A stretch of 64,000 nt of DNA from Hathewaya proteolytica DSM 3090 (lineage in GTDB: Bacteria > Bacillota > Clostridia > Clostridiales > Clostridiaceae), in NCBI RefSeq assembly GCF_900142225.1, contig NZ_FRAD01000006.1, positions 99,734-163,733 of the forward strand. The letters are read 5' to 3'. A program made the translations under genes and the position numbers. Below, in pieces: positions 45,471-53,574 of the stretch. A model generated the notes under the pieces. The model saw only the letters and a program-made list of their open reading frames with translations. It made no database searches and was not told where the DNA came from. Position 1 is the first letter of the stretch. The number at the start of each line of letters is the position of its first letter.

Positions 45471-46415
45471 CTACAGATTTATTTCCATGATCTTTTCTCC
45501 TGTAATATTGGGATCAGTTCTAGAGTACATAAGGTAGCCATCCTTAAGTTCAAGTTTTATAACTCCAGCCTCATTAAGGTATTCAACATAGGATCGCACC
45601 ATTCTTTGCATAAAATTGTATTTGTAACTGTTTTTGATGGGTATATTGAACTTTTCTACTGCAGCCTTTAATATATCCTCTATAGTCATAGAACCTTTTA
45701 TAACAGAGTACACCCCTCTTGCCCTGTCCTTATAAAACATAATATTGTCCTCAATGAGTTCATTTATATTATCATAAACACCTTTATGGGCTATTATATA
45801 CATAGAGTTATGCAACTTCTTAAGGCTATTCTTTGTCTTTAGATCTAAAGACAAAATATAAGCGTAGGGCATTTTTGCCCCCTTCATCACATCATAGCTG
45901 ATAAGAGAATCACCTATATATGCTACATCGTCTGGTGTAATTATTCCTATTTGAGCTGGACTATGCCCCGGTAGGTGCAAAACATGAAATTTTACGTTAA
46001 ACATGCTAATACATTCATCACGATCAGAAACCATGATGTCCGTTTCAAAGACTGAATCCCTATAATATGTTTCCACCTCAGTGAGGGTTTGCATATTATA
46101 ATACATCTTAAGATTTGAAGAAGAACTGCAAATTAAAGCCTCATAAGCAGGCATAGCAATGATACAACCGTATTTTTCTTTAAAATATCCACAATTGCTA
46201 ACATGGTCCATGTGAAAATGGCTACAAATTATACCTTTTATCCTTAATCCCTCTTTAAGCAGTGCTTCCTCTATACCTTCCCGTTCACCCTTAGCCCATC
46301 CAGCATCTAACATTATAACTTTATCATCATCTATTTTATAAAAAGGAACATAGGTCATTCCTGTATCAATAAAAAATGTATTTCCCTTTGCATTAATAAT
46401 GTCCGTAACGCCCAC
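45471..46415 (-). CDS. Metallo-beta-lactamase-fold hydrolase
   Basis: 314 residues. The metal-binding HxHxDH motif reads CSHFHMDHVSNCG (about 65-77), with further ligands in LPGHSPAQIG and AYIGDSL; a C-terminal winged-helix-like extension of about 90 residues follows. Hydrolytic substrate unknown; lactonases, thioesterases and many others share the fold. Begins at GTG 46415, 33 bases after the sensor kinase stop, so the two are probably one transcript. Confidence 0.85.
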   Translation of the reverse strand: MGVTDIINAKGNTFFIDTGMTYVPFYKIDDDKVIMLDAGWAKGEREGIEEALLKEGLRIKGIICSHFHMDHVSNCGYFKEKYGCIIAMPAYEALICSSSSNLKMYYNMQTLTEVETYYRDSVFETDIMVSDRDECISMFNVKFHVLHLPGHSPAQIGIITPDDVAYIGDSLISYDVMKGAKMPYAYILSLDLKTKNSLKKLHNSMYIIAHKGVYDNINELIEDNIMFYKDRARGVYSVIKGSMTIEDILKAAVEKFNIPIKNSYKYNFMQRMVRSYVEYLNEAGVIKLELKDGYLMYSRTDPNITGEKIMEINL

Positions 46416-46448
46416 ATCCTCTCTGCACTTTACTTTAATTATATCTTT

Positions 46449-47801
46449 TTAAACAATCTTTTTATCTATTTTTTCACTTATATTTGTTCTCATCCAAATT
46501 TCTGCTGTAAACATATCCTCGCTACACTCTAAGTTAAAGGTTATATTGTCGTACTCATTAACTATTTTCTTTAAATTGTATAACCCTATTCCTCTGCCGT
46601 TTTCCTTTGTAGAATAGCCCTTTTGTGTCAACTTATAAATTTCATCCACTCTTTTAACACAACTATTTTGAACTACAAAAACCATACTATTATCTTTTTT
46701 TATAATACCAAAATTAAGATTTTTATTTATCGTCTTTTGGGCCTCCTCTATGGCATTGTCTAAAAGAATTCCAAACACCCTCATGCAATCAATGTATTCC
46801 ATGGGGATTTTGTCCACAGGCTCTGAAATGTCAATAAATAAATTGCATCCATTACTTTGCGCCTTCATGAGTTTAGATATTATTATAGATTTAAATGGTA
46901 AAATTTTTATATTTTTTAATTTTACAAAGAAATCATTTTTCTCCATGTAATGTTGTGTAGGCAATATACTCTCCCTAAAATATGTTTCCAAGCCATCATA
47001 ATCTCCAGAATCAATGTATCCTTCCATGGACATCAGTATATTTTTGTAATCATGCTTAAATTGCCTTATATTTGTATACAACTCTTCCATATACCCTGCA
47101 TATTCTTCCATTCTTTGAATCTCTTCATTCTTCCTTTTTATTTCCATTTCCTTCACGGAATACTTGTTGTACATATTGGCGCTGAATACAGCAGATAAAA
47201 TGGAAAAAAGAAAAATCACAAGATTTATGAGATAGTTTTCATCAGCTTTTACTACCATCTTATTTATGATAAAAGATCCTATTATCATAACACCGCAAAT
47301 AAAAATATTAGCATAAACGTATATTAGCCTTACCTTATTTACTTTTTTGCTGTTATCATTAATTTTAGTTTTGCTAAAATCTTTGATGATTTTCCCAAAT
47401 ATATTGGAAAGAATAAGTATACCAGCACAGGCACATAAAAAATAAATGGTCAGACTAACCCACCTGTAGTCTCTTAAAATACTCTTTCTAAGCACATTGG
47501 ATATTAAATTGGATATAATGTCGCTTACTAAAAAAATAATTAAAGTAGATATACTATAAACAATATTGGGTATAATCTTCACAGTTTTATCGTGAAAATA
47601 ATTATACAAAAATAGCACAATAGGAATAGAGCATAAATTTATAAATATATCTCTAAATATATACCCTATGATCCAAAAGCACACAAGAGTAATTAAAAGA
47701 ACTGCGCCTTCCTTGAAGCTTATCTTCTTATCTTTTAAAATACAAAACCCCATTATTACAAATAAACATGTAACAAAAGAGGTAACTAATACTAATGGCA
47801 T
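46449..47801 (-). CDS. AgrC-like sensor histidine kinase
   Basis: 450 residues. About six transmembrane helices fill residues 1-215, followed by a coiled coil, the His box FKHDYKNILMSMEGY and a GHKL ATPase with LLDNAIEEAQ and GRGIGLYNLKKIV. This is the HPK10/AgrC-ComD build, whose members sense exported peptides and phosphorylate LytTR regulators. The likely partner is the LytTR protein at 50235. ATG 47801 follows AAGGGGGG. There is no agrB or agrD in the window. Confidence 0.9.
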   Translation of the reverse strand: MPLVLVTSFVTCLFVIMGFCILKDKKISFKEGAVLLITLVCFWIIGYIFRDIFINLCSIPIVLFLYNYFHDKTVKIIPNIVYSISTLIIFLVSDIISNLISNVLRKSILRDYRWVSLTIYFLCACAGILILSNIFGKIIKDFSKTKINDNSKKVNKVRLIYVYANIFICGVMIIGSFIINKMVVKADENYLINLVIFLFSILSAVFSANMYNKYSVKEMEIKRKNEEIQRMEEYAGYMEELYTNIRQFKHDYKNILMSMEGYIDSGDYDGLETYFRESILPTQHYMEKNDFFVKLKNIKILPFKSIIISKLMKAQSNGCNLFIDISEPVDKIPMEYIDCMRVFGILLDNAIEEAQKTINKNLNFGIIKKDNSMVFVVQNSCVKRVDEIYKLTQKGYSTKENGRGIGLYNLKKIVNEYDNITFNLECSEDMFTAEIWMRTNISEKIDKKIV

Positions 47802-47904
47802 GTTTTCCCCCCTTAATTTGTGTTTTACTTTATATTAATTTATCTAATAACATTATACTATAAACATAGCGTAATTCGGATATGTTTTTTCGCCAAATAG
47901 AAAA

Positions 47905-47942
47905 AAAGCGCTGCAAAATTCTACATTTTACAACACTTTTCC
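47905..47942 (-). terminator. Terminator after the peptide-maturation operon
   Basis: GTGTTGTAAAAT and ATTTTGCAGCGC pair with a few mismatches around a 5-base loop, then CUUUUUUUC on the minus strand. It follows the ABC-like gene by about 25 bases and separates it from the sensor kinase. Confidence 0.75.
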
Positions 47943-47967
47943 CCTTAAACTTTCTATAAATATTCTC

Positions 47968-48411
47968 TTATTGTATATCTATATCATTGCATATAAATTT
48001 TAACTCCTCAATGTCCGATGAATACACAATAAAATTCTTTTTTTCTTGAGCGCTTATTTCATTTATCAAATTCTTAATCTCTATTCTACCTTGCTGGTCA
48101 AGTCCACATATTGGCTTAACTAATTCAATGGGGGATGTATCATTTAGCAACTTCTCCGCTATGTGAATCTTTACCATCATCTCTGGTGTATATTTAGATA
48201 ACCGTGTTCTTTTGAATTTCTCAAGACCTACTATTTTTAATATATGCTCTATATCATAAGCTTTCTTACATTTTAGAAAACAAAATATTTTAAGATTGAC
48301 ATATGTGCTCAGGAACCTAATAACAAATGGATACTTCCTATTCTCCATTCTATTCTTAACCTGTTTTCTGTCATTATATATGTAAACCCCTTTTATTATG
48401 CCTTGCTCCAC
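47968..48411 (-). CDS. ABC-ATPase-like protein lacking Walker A (degenerate)
   Basis: 147 residues from GTG 48411, overlapping the radical SAM stop by one base. FLSTYVNLKIF, HILKIVGLEKFKRTRLSKYT and GLDQQGRIEIKNLINEI line up with the Q-loop-to-D-loop half of export-type ABC ATPases. The first about 45 residues with Walker A are absent, the signature is YTPEM instead of LSxGM, and Walker B reads IELVKPICGLD without the catalytic Asp-Glu. It cannot hydrolyse ATP in the usual way. The open frame and coupling suggest a retained structural role. Confidence 0.7.
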   Translation of the reverse strand: MEQGIIKGVYIYNDRKQVKNRMENRKYPFVIRFLSTYVNLKIFCFLKCKKAYDIEHILKIVGLEKFKRTRLSKYTPEMMVKIHIAEKLLNDTSPIELVKPICGLDQQGRIEIKNLINEISAQEKKNFIVYSSDIEELKFICNDIDIQ

Positions 48412-49793
48412 TATTGCACCTCCGTATATTGCTGGCTACGTCTCATCTTTTTTACAAGTTCTACAATAACTTCTTCTGTAATCCGCTTATGCATCTCACA
48501 ATTAACTTCACTTTGTCTATGAATATTTCCAGTTTCAAAATAATTAGATCCTATGCATCCATGACATATGGTATTATTAAAACAATTTTTGCAACGTTCA
48601 TCGTTAAACTTGCTAAAATTTATAAGTTTCGTCTTTATTTCATTATATTTTTTCGATAAAAACAAATCATCTTCATAAATATTTCCCATTTTATACTCCT
48701 GTTGATCTATGAGCATAAAGCAGGGATATACATCACCATTTACGGAAACTGATAGTAAAACCAAACCAGCCTCACATAAATACTTGCAAACTTGCTTTTT
48801 CTTCAAAATATTTATAACGGTACTTATAAGATCATTAATGGGTATATCACCAGAATTTTCTCCCATGAGATCCGAAACCGATTTTACGAACTCATCTCTA
48901 TTGGATAAAATAAATTCATCATCTTCATTTCCCGAGACCGGAGTTATATGAAAATGTTCTATGCCAAATTCTTCCTTGCCGTATTTTATAATATCCTTTA
49001 TCTTTACACCCATTTCTTCATGTACCCTATTATACGTGGACTCTATGCAGGATGGTTCCCCTGTGAATTTTCTTAAACGCATTATATTGTCCCCTACAAC
49101 TCTTCCCGTTCCTTTTCCGTTTTTAAAAATCCTCATCTTGTCATTTACACTCTCCGGCCCATCCAGGCTAACAGTGACATGAATATTGTATTTTTTAATG
49201 ATCTCTAACAACTTTTCGTCCATAACAGTTCCATTGCTAACCATGCCAAGCTTTGTTTTTTCTTTTTCTTCGTCCTTAAACTTTTCCTGTACATATTTAC
49301 CAATAACCTCTATTCCCTGAGGATTTAAAGTGGGTTCCCCTCCAAAGATTTGTATGTTTTCTATATTATCATAATGTCCATAGAAAACATCCAAGGCTTT
49401 TATTATGGTATCTTCACTCATCATACATTCCTCTGAACAGTAGTTTCCTCCATTGGCATAACAATATTTACATGCAAGATTGCACACATTTGTGATGTTG
49501 ATAACCAGTTTCTTTAGTATGTTTACTTCTTCTTTTCCGCTGTTAACTACCCCTTTGTCATTTTGTTTCTTATTATGACCCCATCCACAATTACAGTTTT
49601 CATCAATAACTTTTTTTAAAGATTCGTATGATTTATCGTCACAAGAAAATTGTTCCATAGTATGCTCTTTATTAATGCCTTCAATTATATCTTTCATTAC
49701 ATTCCTAGTCAGCTTATTTATCTCATAGAATCTAAGAGTATCAGGGAAAAAGGCCACTGTTATACCATCTTTTTCTACAAAATGTGGTTTCAA
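48411..49793 (-). CDS. Radical SAM/SPASM peptide maturase (CcpM-like)
   Basis: 460 residues from TTG 49793, with GGAGGGG 5 bases upstream. Residues 1-62 look like a PqqD-type RRE that grips a leader peptide (FFPDTLRFYEINKLTRNVMK). The radical SAM core has NVCNLACKYCY (C104, C108, C111) and FGGEPTLNPQG. The C-terminal SPASM region has C401, C404, C410 and C413 (CKNCFNNTICHGC) plus PCF and C432 for auxiliary Fe-S clusters. Such enzymes install thioether or C-C crosslinks in ribosomal peptides. It resembles clostridial Cys-rich-peptide maturases as I remember them. Substrate: the peptide encoded just upstream. Confidence 0.9.
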   Translation of the reverse strand: MKPHFVEKDGITVAFFPDTLRFYEINKLTRNVMKDIIEGINKEHTMEQFSCDDKSYESLKKVIDENCNCGWGHNKKQNDKGVVNSGKEEVNILKKLVINITNVCNLACKYCYANGGNYCSEECMMSEDTIIKALDVFYGHYDNIENIQIFGGEPTLNPQGIEVIGKYVQEKFKDEEKEKTKLGMVSNGTVMDEKLLEIIKKYNIHVTVSLDGPESVNDKMRIFKNGKGTGRVVGDNIMRLRKFTGEPSCIESTYNRVHEEMGVKIKDIIKYGKEEFGIEHFHITPVSGNEDDEFILSNRDEFVKSVSDLMGENSGDIPINDLISTVINILKKKQVCKYLCEAGLVLLSVSVNGDVYPCFMLIDQQEYKMGNIYEDDLFLSKKYNEIKTKLINFSKFNDERCKNCFNNTICHGCIGSNYFETGNIHRQSEVNCEMHKRITEEVIVELVKKMRRSQQYTEVQ

Positions 49794-49858
49794 AACAACC
49801 CCTCCATACTTTGATACATCAATAGGTAAGGAATATAAACTACCCGGTTCTATTTAAT

Positions 49859-49996
49859 TTATATCTGACACATAATACCTAAGCAGACATTACCACACCA
49901 ATTTCCGTCACGCCAACCTCCATCCTTTGACTCCTTCACTAGCTTGTCTACGTCTATTTCTACCATCATAATGTCATTTTCACGTTTCTTATCCAT
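49859..49996 (-). CDS. Cys-containing RiPP precursor peptide
   Basis: 45 residues. A charged leader MDKKRENDIMMVEIDVDKLV continues KESKDGG, then a short core WRDGNWCGNVCLGIMCQI with Cys at 34, 38 and 43, two Trp and a GG just before the core that could be a cleavage site. ATG 49996 has GGAGGTG 8 bases upstream, and the maturase starts 65 bases after its stop. Size, leader/core split, Cys spacing (CX3CX4C) and position fit a radical-SAM-modified peptide (ranthipeptide/sactipeptide type). The modification itself is inferred. Confidence 0.85.
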   Translation of the reverse strand: MDKKRENDIMMVEIDVDKLVKESKDGGWRDGNWCGNVCLGIMCQI

Positions 49997-50040
49997 TATT
50001 TATCCACCTCCTATACTTTTTTTACAACAAAGTTATTGGT

Positions 50041-50110
50041 TTAAAATAAAAAAGACAACAGATGCATTATTCTCAACCATGCCTATCTTGAGAATACTGT
50101 ATATGTTGCC
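50041..50110 (-). terminator. Leader hairpin/attenuator upstream of the precursor gene
   Basis: On the minus strand 50110-50088 pairs with 50076-50054 (19 of 23 positions Watson-Crick, one further G-U) around an 11-base loop and is followed by TTTTTTATTTT. It lies after the LytTR-box promoter and 45 bases before the precursor ribosome site, so transcripts into the operon must read through it. It also ends the regulator transcript. Confidence 0.85.
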
Positions 50111-50184
50111 TTAATTTTATCACAATATTTTACTTTATTTTCAATATTATCTTCAAATGTGCTTGTTATATCACAAACGTTTAA

Positions 50185-50233
50185 ATTATATATTTTCACA
50201 TATCCTAAACGTAGTTTTTATATCCTAAACGTA
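50185..50233 (-). promoter_or_regulatory. LytTR-box promoter of the peptide operon
   Basis: TACGTTTAG occurs twice on the minus strand (50233-50225 and 50213-50205), 20 bases apart, each matching the LytTR consensus [TA][AC][CA]GTTN[AG][TG]. The proximal copy covers the -35 position (TACGTT) of a TATAAT at 50190-50185 with a 17-base spacer. This is the AgrA-type layout of an activator-dependent promoter pointing at the precursor. Confidence 0.8.
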
Positions 50234-50234
50234 A

Positions 50235-50960
50235 TTACTTTTTCAGACCAGTCAAGCATCTAAAAGAAACAAAACACTGTTCGCCATTTTTCATCATTAA
50301 AATCCTTCTTTTTTTATCCACCTCTATAATATTATTTTTATTCACTATGTAGGCTCTGTGTGATCTATAAAAGTTTTCCGGTAAATTTTCCTCAAACTCT
50401 CGCAAAGTCCCGTAAATCTCAAAAATCCTGTTTTTCTCGTGAACTACAAGCTTATGTGGTGACTGTGATGTTTCAATGAACATAACCTCATCCAACATAA
50501 TTTTGATTTTTCTACCCTCTTGCTCTAACAAAAGCACATTTTCTTTTTTCTCTGTCTTTTCAAAATTATCATTAATGTAAGATAAGGTTTTCTGTAGATT
50601 GGCTCGTACATTGTTAAAATTATCCTTAATAATATAATCAATGGCCTCAACTTTGTATTTAAACGTAAGGAAACTCATTTCGGAATGAGTAGTTAAAAAA
50701 ATAATATAGCCAAGAGCATCCCTCTCCCTTATAAGACTGGCAAGCTGAAGTCCATTCACACTGTTGTTTAAATCTATATCCAGAATGTATATCCCCCTAC
50801 GTACATTGTTTTCCTCTATGTATTCCAGTACTTGGTCCGGAGTTCTCGCACTGAGTTTTAACTGAAAGTCAAATTCCCATTGTCCTATTAGATCACTTAC
50901 AATCTTCTCTATTTTACTGCATTGAATAGAACTGTCTTCACATATTATAACTGAAAGCAT
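50235..50960 (-). CDS. AgrA-like LytTR response regulator
   Basis: 241 residues. The receiver domain (1-120) has acidic residues after ICEDS and the phospho-acceptor Asp in YILDIDLNN; a C-terminal LytTR DNA-binding domain (about 140-238) contains EVMFIETSQSPHKLVVH and FYRSHRAYIVNKNNI. It should be phosphorylated by the AgrC-like kinase at 46449 and bind the LytTR boxes that lie 2 bases beyond its stop. No strong ribosome site precedes ATG 50960, suggesting low expression. Confidence 0.92.
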   Translation of the reverse strand: MLSVIICEDSSIQCSKIEKIVSDLIGQWEFDFQLKLSARTPDQVLEYIEENNVRRGIYILDIDLNNSVNGLQLASLIRERDALGYIIFLTTHSEMSFLTFKYKVEAIDYIIKDNFNNVRANLQKTLSYINDNFEKTEKKENVLLLEQEGRKIKIMLDEVMFIETSQSPHKLVVHEKNRIFEIYGTLREFEENLPENFYRSHRAYIVNKNNIIEVDKKRRILMMKNGEQCFVSFRCLTGLKK

Positions 50961-51091
50961 ACGGTCATGATAAGGAATATCTTTTCGTTATCCCCTAATT
51001 CCTCCTCTTCAGATTTGTCATATTAATAAGAAATTATCTACATCTATTATACATTAATAATTATATTTTTCAATATATAGTTAAAACAAGC

Positions 51092-51134
51092 TAAAAAGTC
51101 AGCATTTTGCCCGTAAAGGAAAACACTGACTTTC
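51092..51134 (-). terminator. Intrinsic terminator after the BlaI-type gene
   Basis: AAAGTCAG and CTGACTTT pair around an inner TTTT/AAAA stem and are followed by a U-rich run, about 45 bases past the stop. Confidence 0.78.
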
Positions 51135-51177
51135 ATAATACCCTTGCACCAATTCTATGATAACCGTTGGAAACTCA

Positions 51178-51555
51178 CTATTTTTTTTTATCATCCATTT
51201 CATCTAGCATATTTCTCAATTCTGTTAAATCCTCTTCTCCTATAGCATTGCCATCGTATAAAGATGTAACAAAGCGACTTAGAGAATTTCCAAACATCTT
51301 TTTGAAAATGGATTTTCCTTCTTCCTGAAGATACTTATCCTCATCCACCAAAGGAGAATAATAATTGATTTTACCTTGCTTTTCTTTCTTTATAAATCCT
51401 TTATCCTCCAGTCTAGATAAAAATGATAATACTGTATTGGGTAGGATATCTCTGCTTTTATCTAGCTTAGCTTCTATATCCATTCTTGTAACAGGGCCCT
51501 GTGAGTGCCATATTATCATCATCAGCTCTAACTCAGAGTCAGGTAACTTCTTCAT
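51178..51555 (-). CDS. BlaI/MecI/CopY-family transcriptional repressor
   Basis: 125 residues from ATG 51555 (GGAGGG six bases upstream; the longer frame contains this site). The winged helix LPDSELELMMIIWHSQGPVT and LPNTVLSFLSRLEDKGFI is typical, and the C-terminal half is the dimerisation helix set. No BlaR/MecR sensor protease or beta-lactamase is next to it. Two matching palindromes at its promoter indicate self-control. Confidence 0.9.
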   Translation of the reverse strand: MKKLPDSELELMMIIWHSQGPVTRMDIEAKLDKSRDILPNTVLSFLSRLEDKGFIKKEKQGKINYYSPLVDEDKYLQEEGKSIFKKMFGNSLSRFVTSLYDGNAIGEEDLTELRNMLDEMDDKKK

Positions 51556-51581
51556 GTACTTCCCTCCTCCTTCAATATTCA

Positions 51582-51660
51582 TTAGACGTTTGCCTAACTA
51601 TATTAACAGTATATTGCTTTTTATTTATTATGTCAACAATTATTTTAGGCACATGCCTAA
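51582..51660 (-). promoter_or_regulatory. Paired palindromic operators of the BlaI-type repressor
   Basis: TTAGACGTTTGCCTAA (51582-51597) and the perfect palindrome TTAGGCACATGCCTAA (51645-51660), both followed by TATA after one further base (CTATA/TTATA), bracket the promoter of the repressor gene. The right one overlaps the stop codon of the upstream anti-sigma gene. Spacing of 63 bp is six helical turns. Confidence 0.7.
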
Positions 51661-52955
51661 TTATACCACCCATTCCACACTTTCAGGTCAGAAAGGTATT
51701 GTTCCTCTACTGCAGGAACATAAAAAACTCCATAAGTATTTAAACCCTTATCCTCTTTCATTGTAGGAATTTCCACATAAATTTTGTAATAGGGCATATA
51801 ATTTATATCCTTGCCATTTCTGTATACAAGCTCTGTCTTGCGTATATACTGTTCTCCTGGAAACTTTTCAGGTACTGTAGAGATGTATTTACCTTTGCAA
51901 AGGAGTTCCTCAGCTTTTTCCTTTGTAATAATAGGGTAGTACCCTAGTTTCTCGGAAAGATCAGGTTTATCAATGGTCATGCCAGAGAAATCACCATTTT
52001 CATTGTATATAATGGATATTATATTAAAATTATAGTTTATGATTTTGTCTATATCATTTTCTTTATCATTGTAAAAGTTAAAATTGAACCCACCTAGCTC
52101 ACCATCATAGGTATAATTTCCACCATGTATGTTTGCTTTAGGATTTTTCATAGGAATTATCTTATTGTAAGTATTTTTTATATAATCTTGAGATTTAAGG
52201 TGTTTTTCGTAACTTTCTTGTTTATTACCTCTTATTTTATATTCCTCTGGCAGTTCAAAAGGCTTAACAAATTCTATAGTGGTTTCCACATGGCAATCTA
52301 CACTTATATTGTACTTATCAGATGAAATGGTAGCACTTTTCAGTATATTATAGTCAAGTTCATTAAATTCAATTCCCACTTCTGAATCCCTCTCAACCTT
52401 AGAATTTATTTCTTCTTTATTTGGATGAATTTCTACAGGGTATTTTTCAGTGTCAATACCTAAAAATTCTGCTACTTCATAGGCACGTTTTTTTATGGGT
52501 TCTATATCAACCTTTATGGGCCTTCCGACTTCATCGTAGGAAAGCTTACTTTTAAACACCGGCAACCTAGTGATGTTCATGGATTCATTCCACGGATTCC
52601 CGTTTTTTAATTCACTAATATCATAGGCCATATAACCCTCATAACCCATACCATCCGTAGAAAAACTACTGAATAAACACAATTTTTCTAGTTGGCCATT
52701 TTGATTTTGTTCATGGGCTTTATCATCATTATAATCCACTTGAAAACTGTATTTATTACCTTGGTATTTGGGTTTTATTCTAGATTTTAAATAAATTCCT
52801 GTACCAACTACAGCACACATAATAACAGAAGCCGCCACCACTCCGTATCTTTTCCATGGAATACTATGCTTCATTACAAGATTCTCTTCCTCTGCTTCAT
52901 TTATGATATCCTCACTTAGCATTCCCATGATTTGAAATATCCTTTCCCTCTTCAT
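51657..52955 (-). CDS. Membrane anti-sigma-like protein of the second ECF pair
   Basis: 432 residues. A short cytoplasmic N-terminus (MLSEDIINEAEEENLVMK), one transmembrane helix (about 35-55) and a large extracytoplasmic domain of about 370 residues without a motif I recognise. No zinc-finger Cys/His. Its start overlaps the sigma gene stop by 4 bases, the usual sign of a regulator of that sigma factor. Signal unknown. Confidence 0.75.
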   Translation of the reverse strand: MKRERIFQIMGMLSEDIINEAEEENLVMKHSIPWKRYGVVAASVIMCAVVGTGIYLKSRIKPKYQGNKYSFQVDYNDDKAHEQNQNGQLEKLCLFSSFSTDGMGYEGYMAYDISELKNGNPWNESMNITRLPVFKSKLSYDEVGRPIKVDIEPIKKRAYEVAEFLGIDTEKYPVEIHPNKEEINSKVERDSEVGIEFNELDYNILKSATISSDKYNISVDCHVETTIEFVKPFELPEEYKIRGNKQESYEKHLKSQDYIKNTYNKIIPMKNPKANIHGGNYTYDGELGGFNFNFYNDKENDIDKIINYNFNIISIIYNENGDFSGMTIDKPDLSEKLGYYPIITKEKAEELLCKGKYISTVPEKFPGEQYIRKTELVYRNGKDINYMPYYKIYVEIPTMKEDKGLNTYGVFYVPAVEEQYLSDLKVWNGWYN

Positions 52956-53512
52956 ATATACACATCCTCCTTCTTCAAAAACACCTTAAGGGCTTTTCTT
53001 GTACGAAATAGAGATGATAAAACGTTGCTTTTTGAAAGGCTGTATCTTTTTTGGATATCCTCTACACTATCACAATACCAGTACCGTCTAACAAAAATAA
53101 GTCTATTATGTTGCGACTGTTTTCCTAAAAACTCATCTATTAACCTGGCAATTTCTTTTTCCTCTATGCTGCTTTCCACATCATTACTAGAAGGTATACA
53201 CTGTTCCATCTCTGTTAATATAAACTCCATGTCACCATTGCCACGTTTTTTTGCTTTTTGTTTTTTATACATATCAAAGGATAAATGCCGTGTAATGCAT
53301 CCAAGAAAACTTCGCATAGAATTAGGCCTCTCCTCTGGTATAGAGTTCCATGTGCGGAGATAAGTATCATTAATGCACTCCTGTGAATCTTCATTATCCT
53401 TTAAGATATTCATTGCTATTTTACAAAGATAATTTCCATACTTATTATCCGTTTCAGTTATGGCTTCCTCACACCTCTGCCAGTACAGTTCAACGATTTC
53501 TGAATCCTCCAT
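52952..53512 (-). CDS. ECF-like sigma-70 factor
   Basis: 186 residues from ATG 53512 with GGGGTGA six bases upstream. Region 2 (YLCKIAMNILKDNEDSQECI then NDTYLRTWNSIP) and region 4 (RLIFVRRYWYCDSVEDIQKR then YSLSKSNVLSSLFRTRKAL) are clear. Coupled to the membrane protein that follows, which probably sequesters it. Confidence 0.9.
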   Translation of the reverse strand: MEDSEIVELYWQRCEEAITETDNKYGNYLCKIAMNILKDNEDSQECINDTYLRTWNSIPEERPNSMRSFLGCITRHLSFDMYKKQKAKKRGNGDMEFILTEMEQCIPSSNDVESSIEEKEIARLIDEFLGKQSQHNRLIFVRRYWYCDSVEDIQKRYSLSKSNVLSSLFRTRKALKVFLKKEDVYI

Positions 53513-53574
53513 GATATCACCCCTTTTCCCTTTCACCTATAAAGACGAATTTTTCAGTAGAAAATTGCATATTA

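Noticed and set aside
46449..50960. Classical agr quorum-sensing operon
   Set aside because: AgrC-like and AgrA-like proteins are present, but no AgrB membrane protease or AgrD-type peptide is encoded in the interval; the peptide present is of radical-SAM RiPP type.
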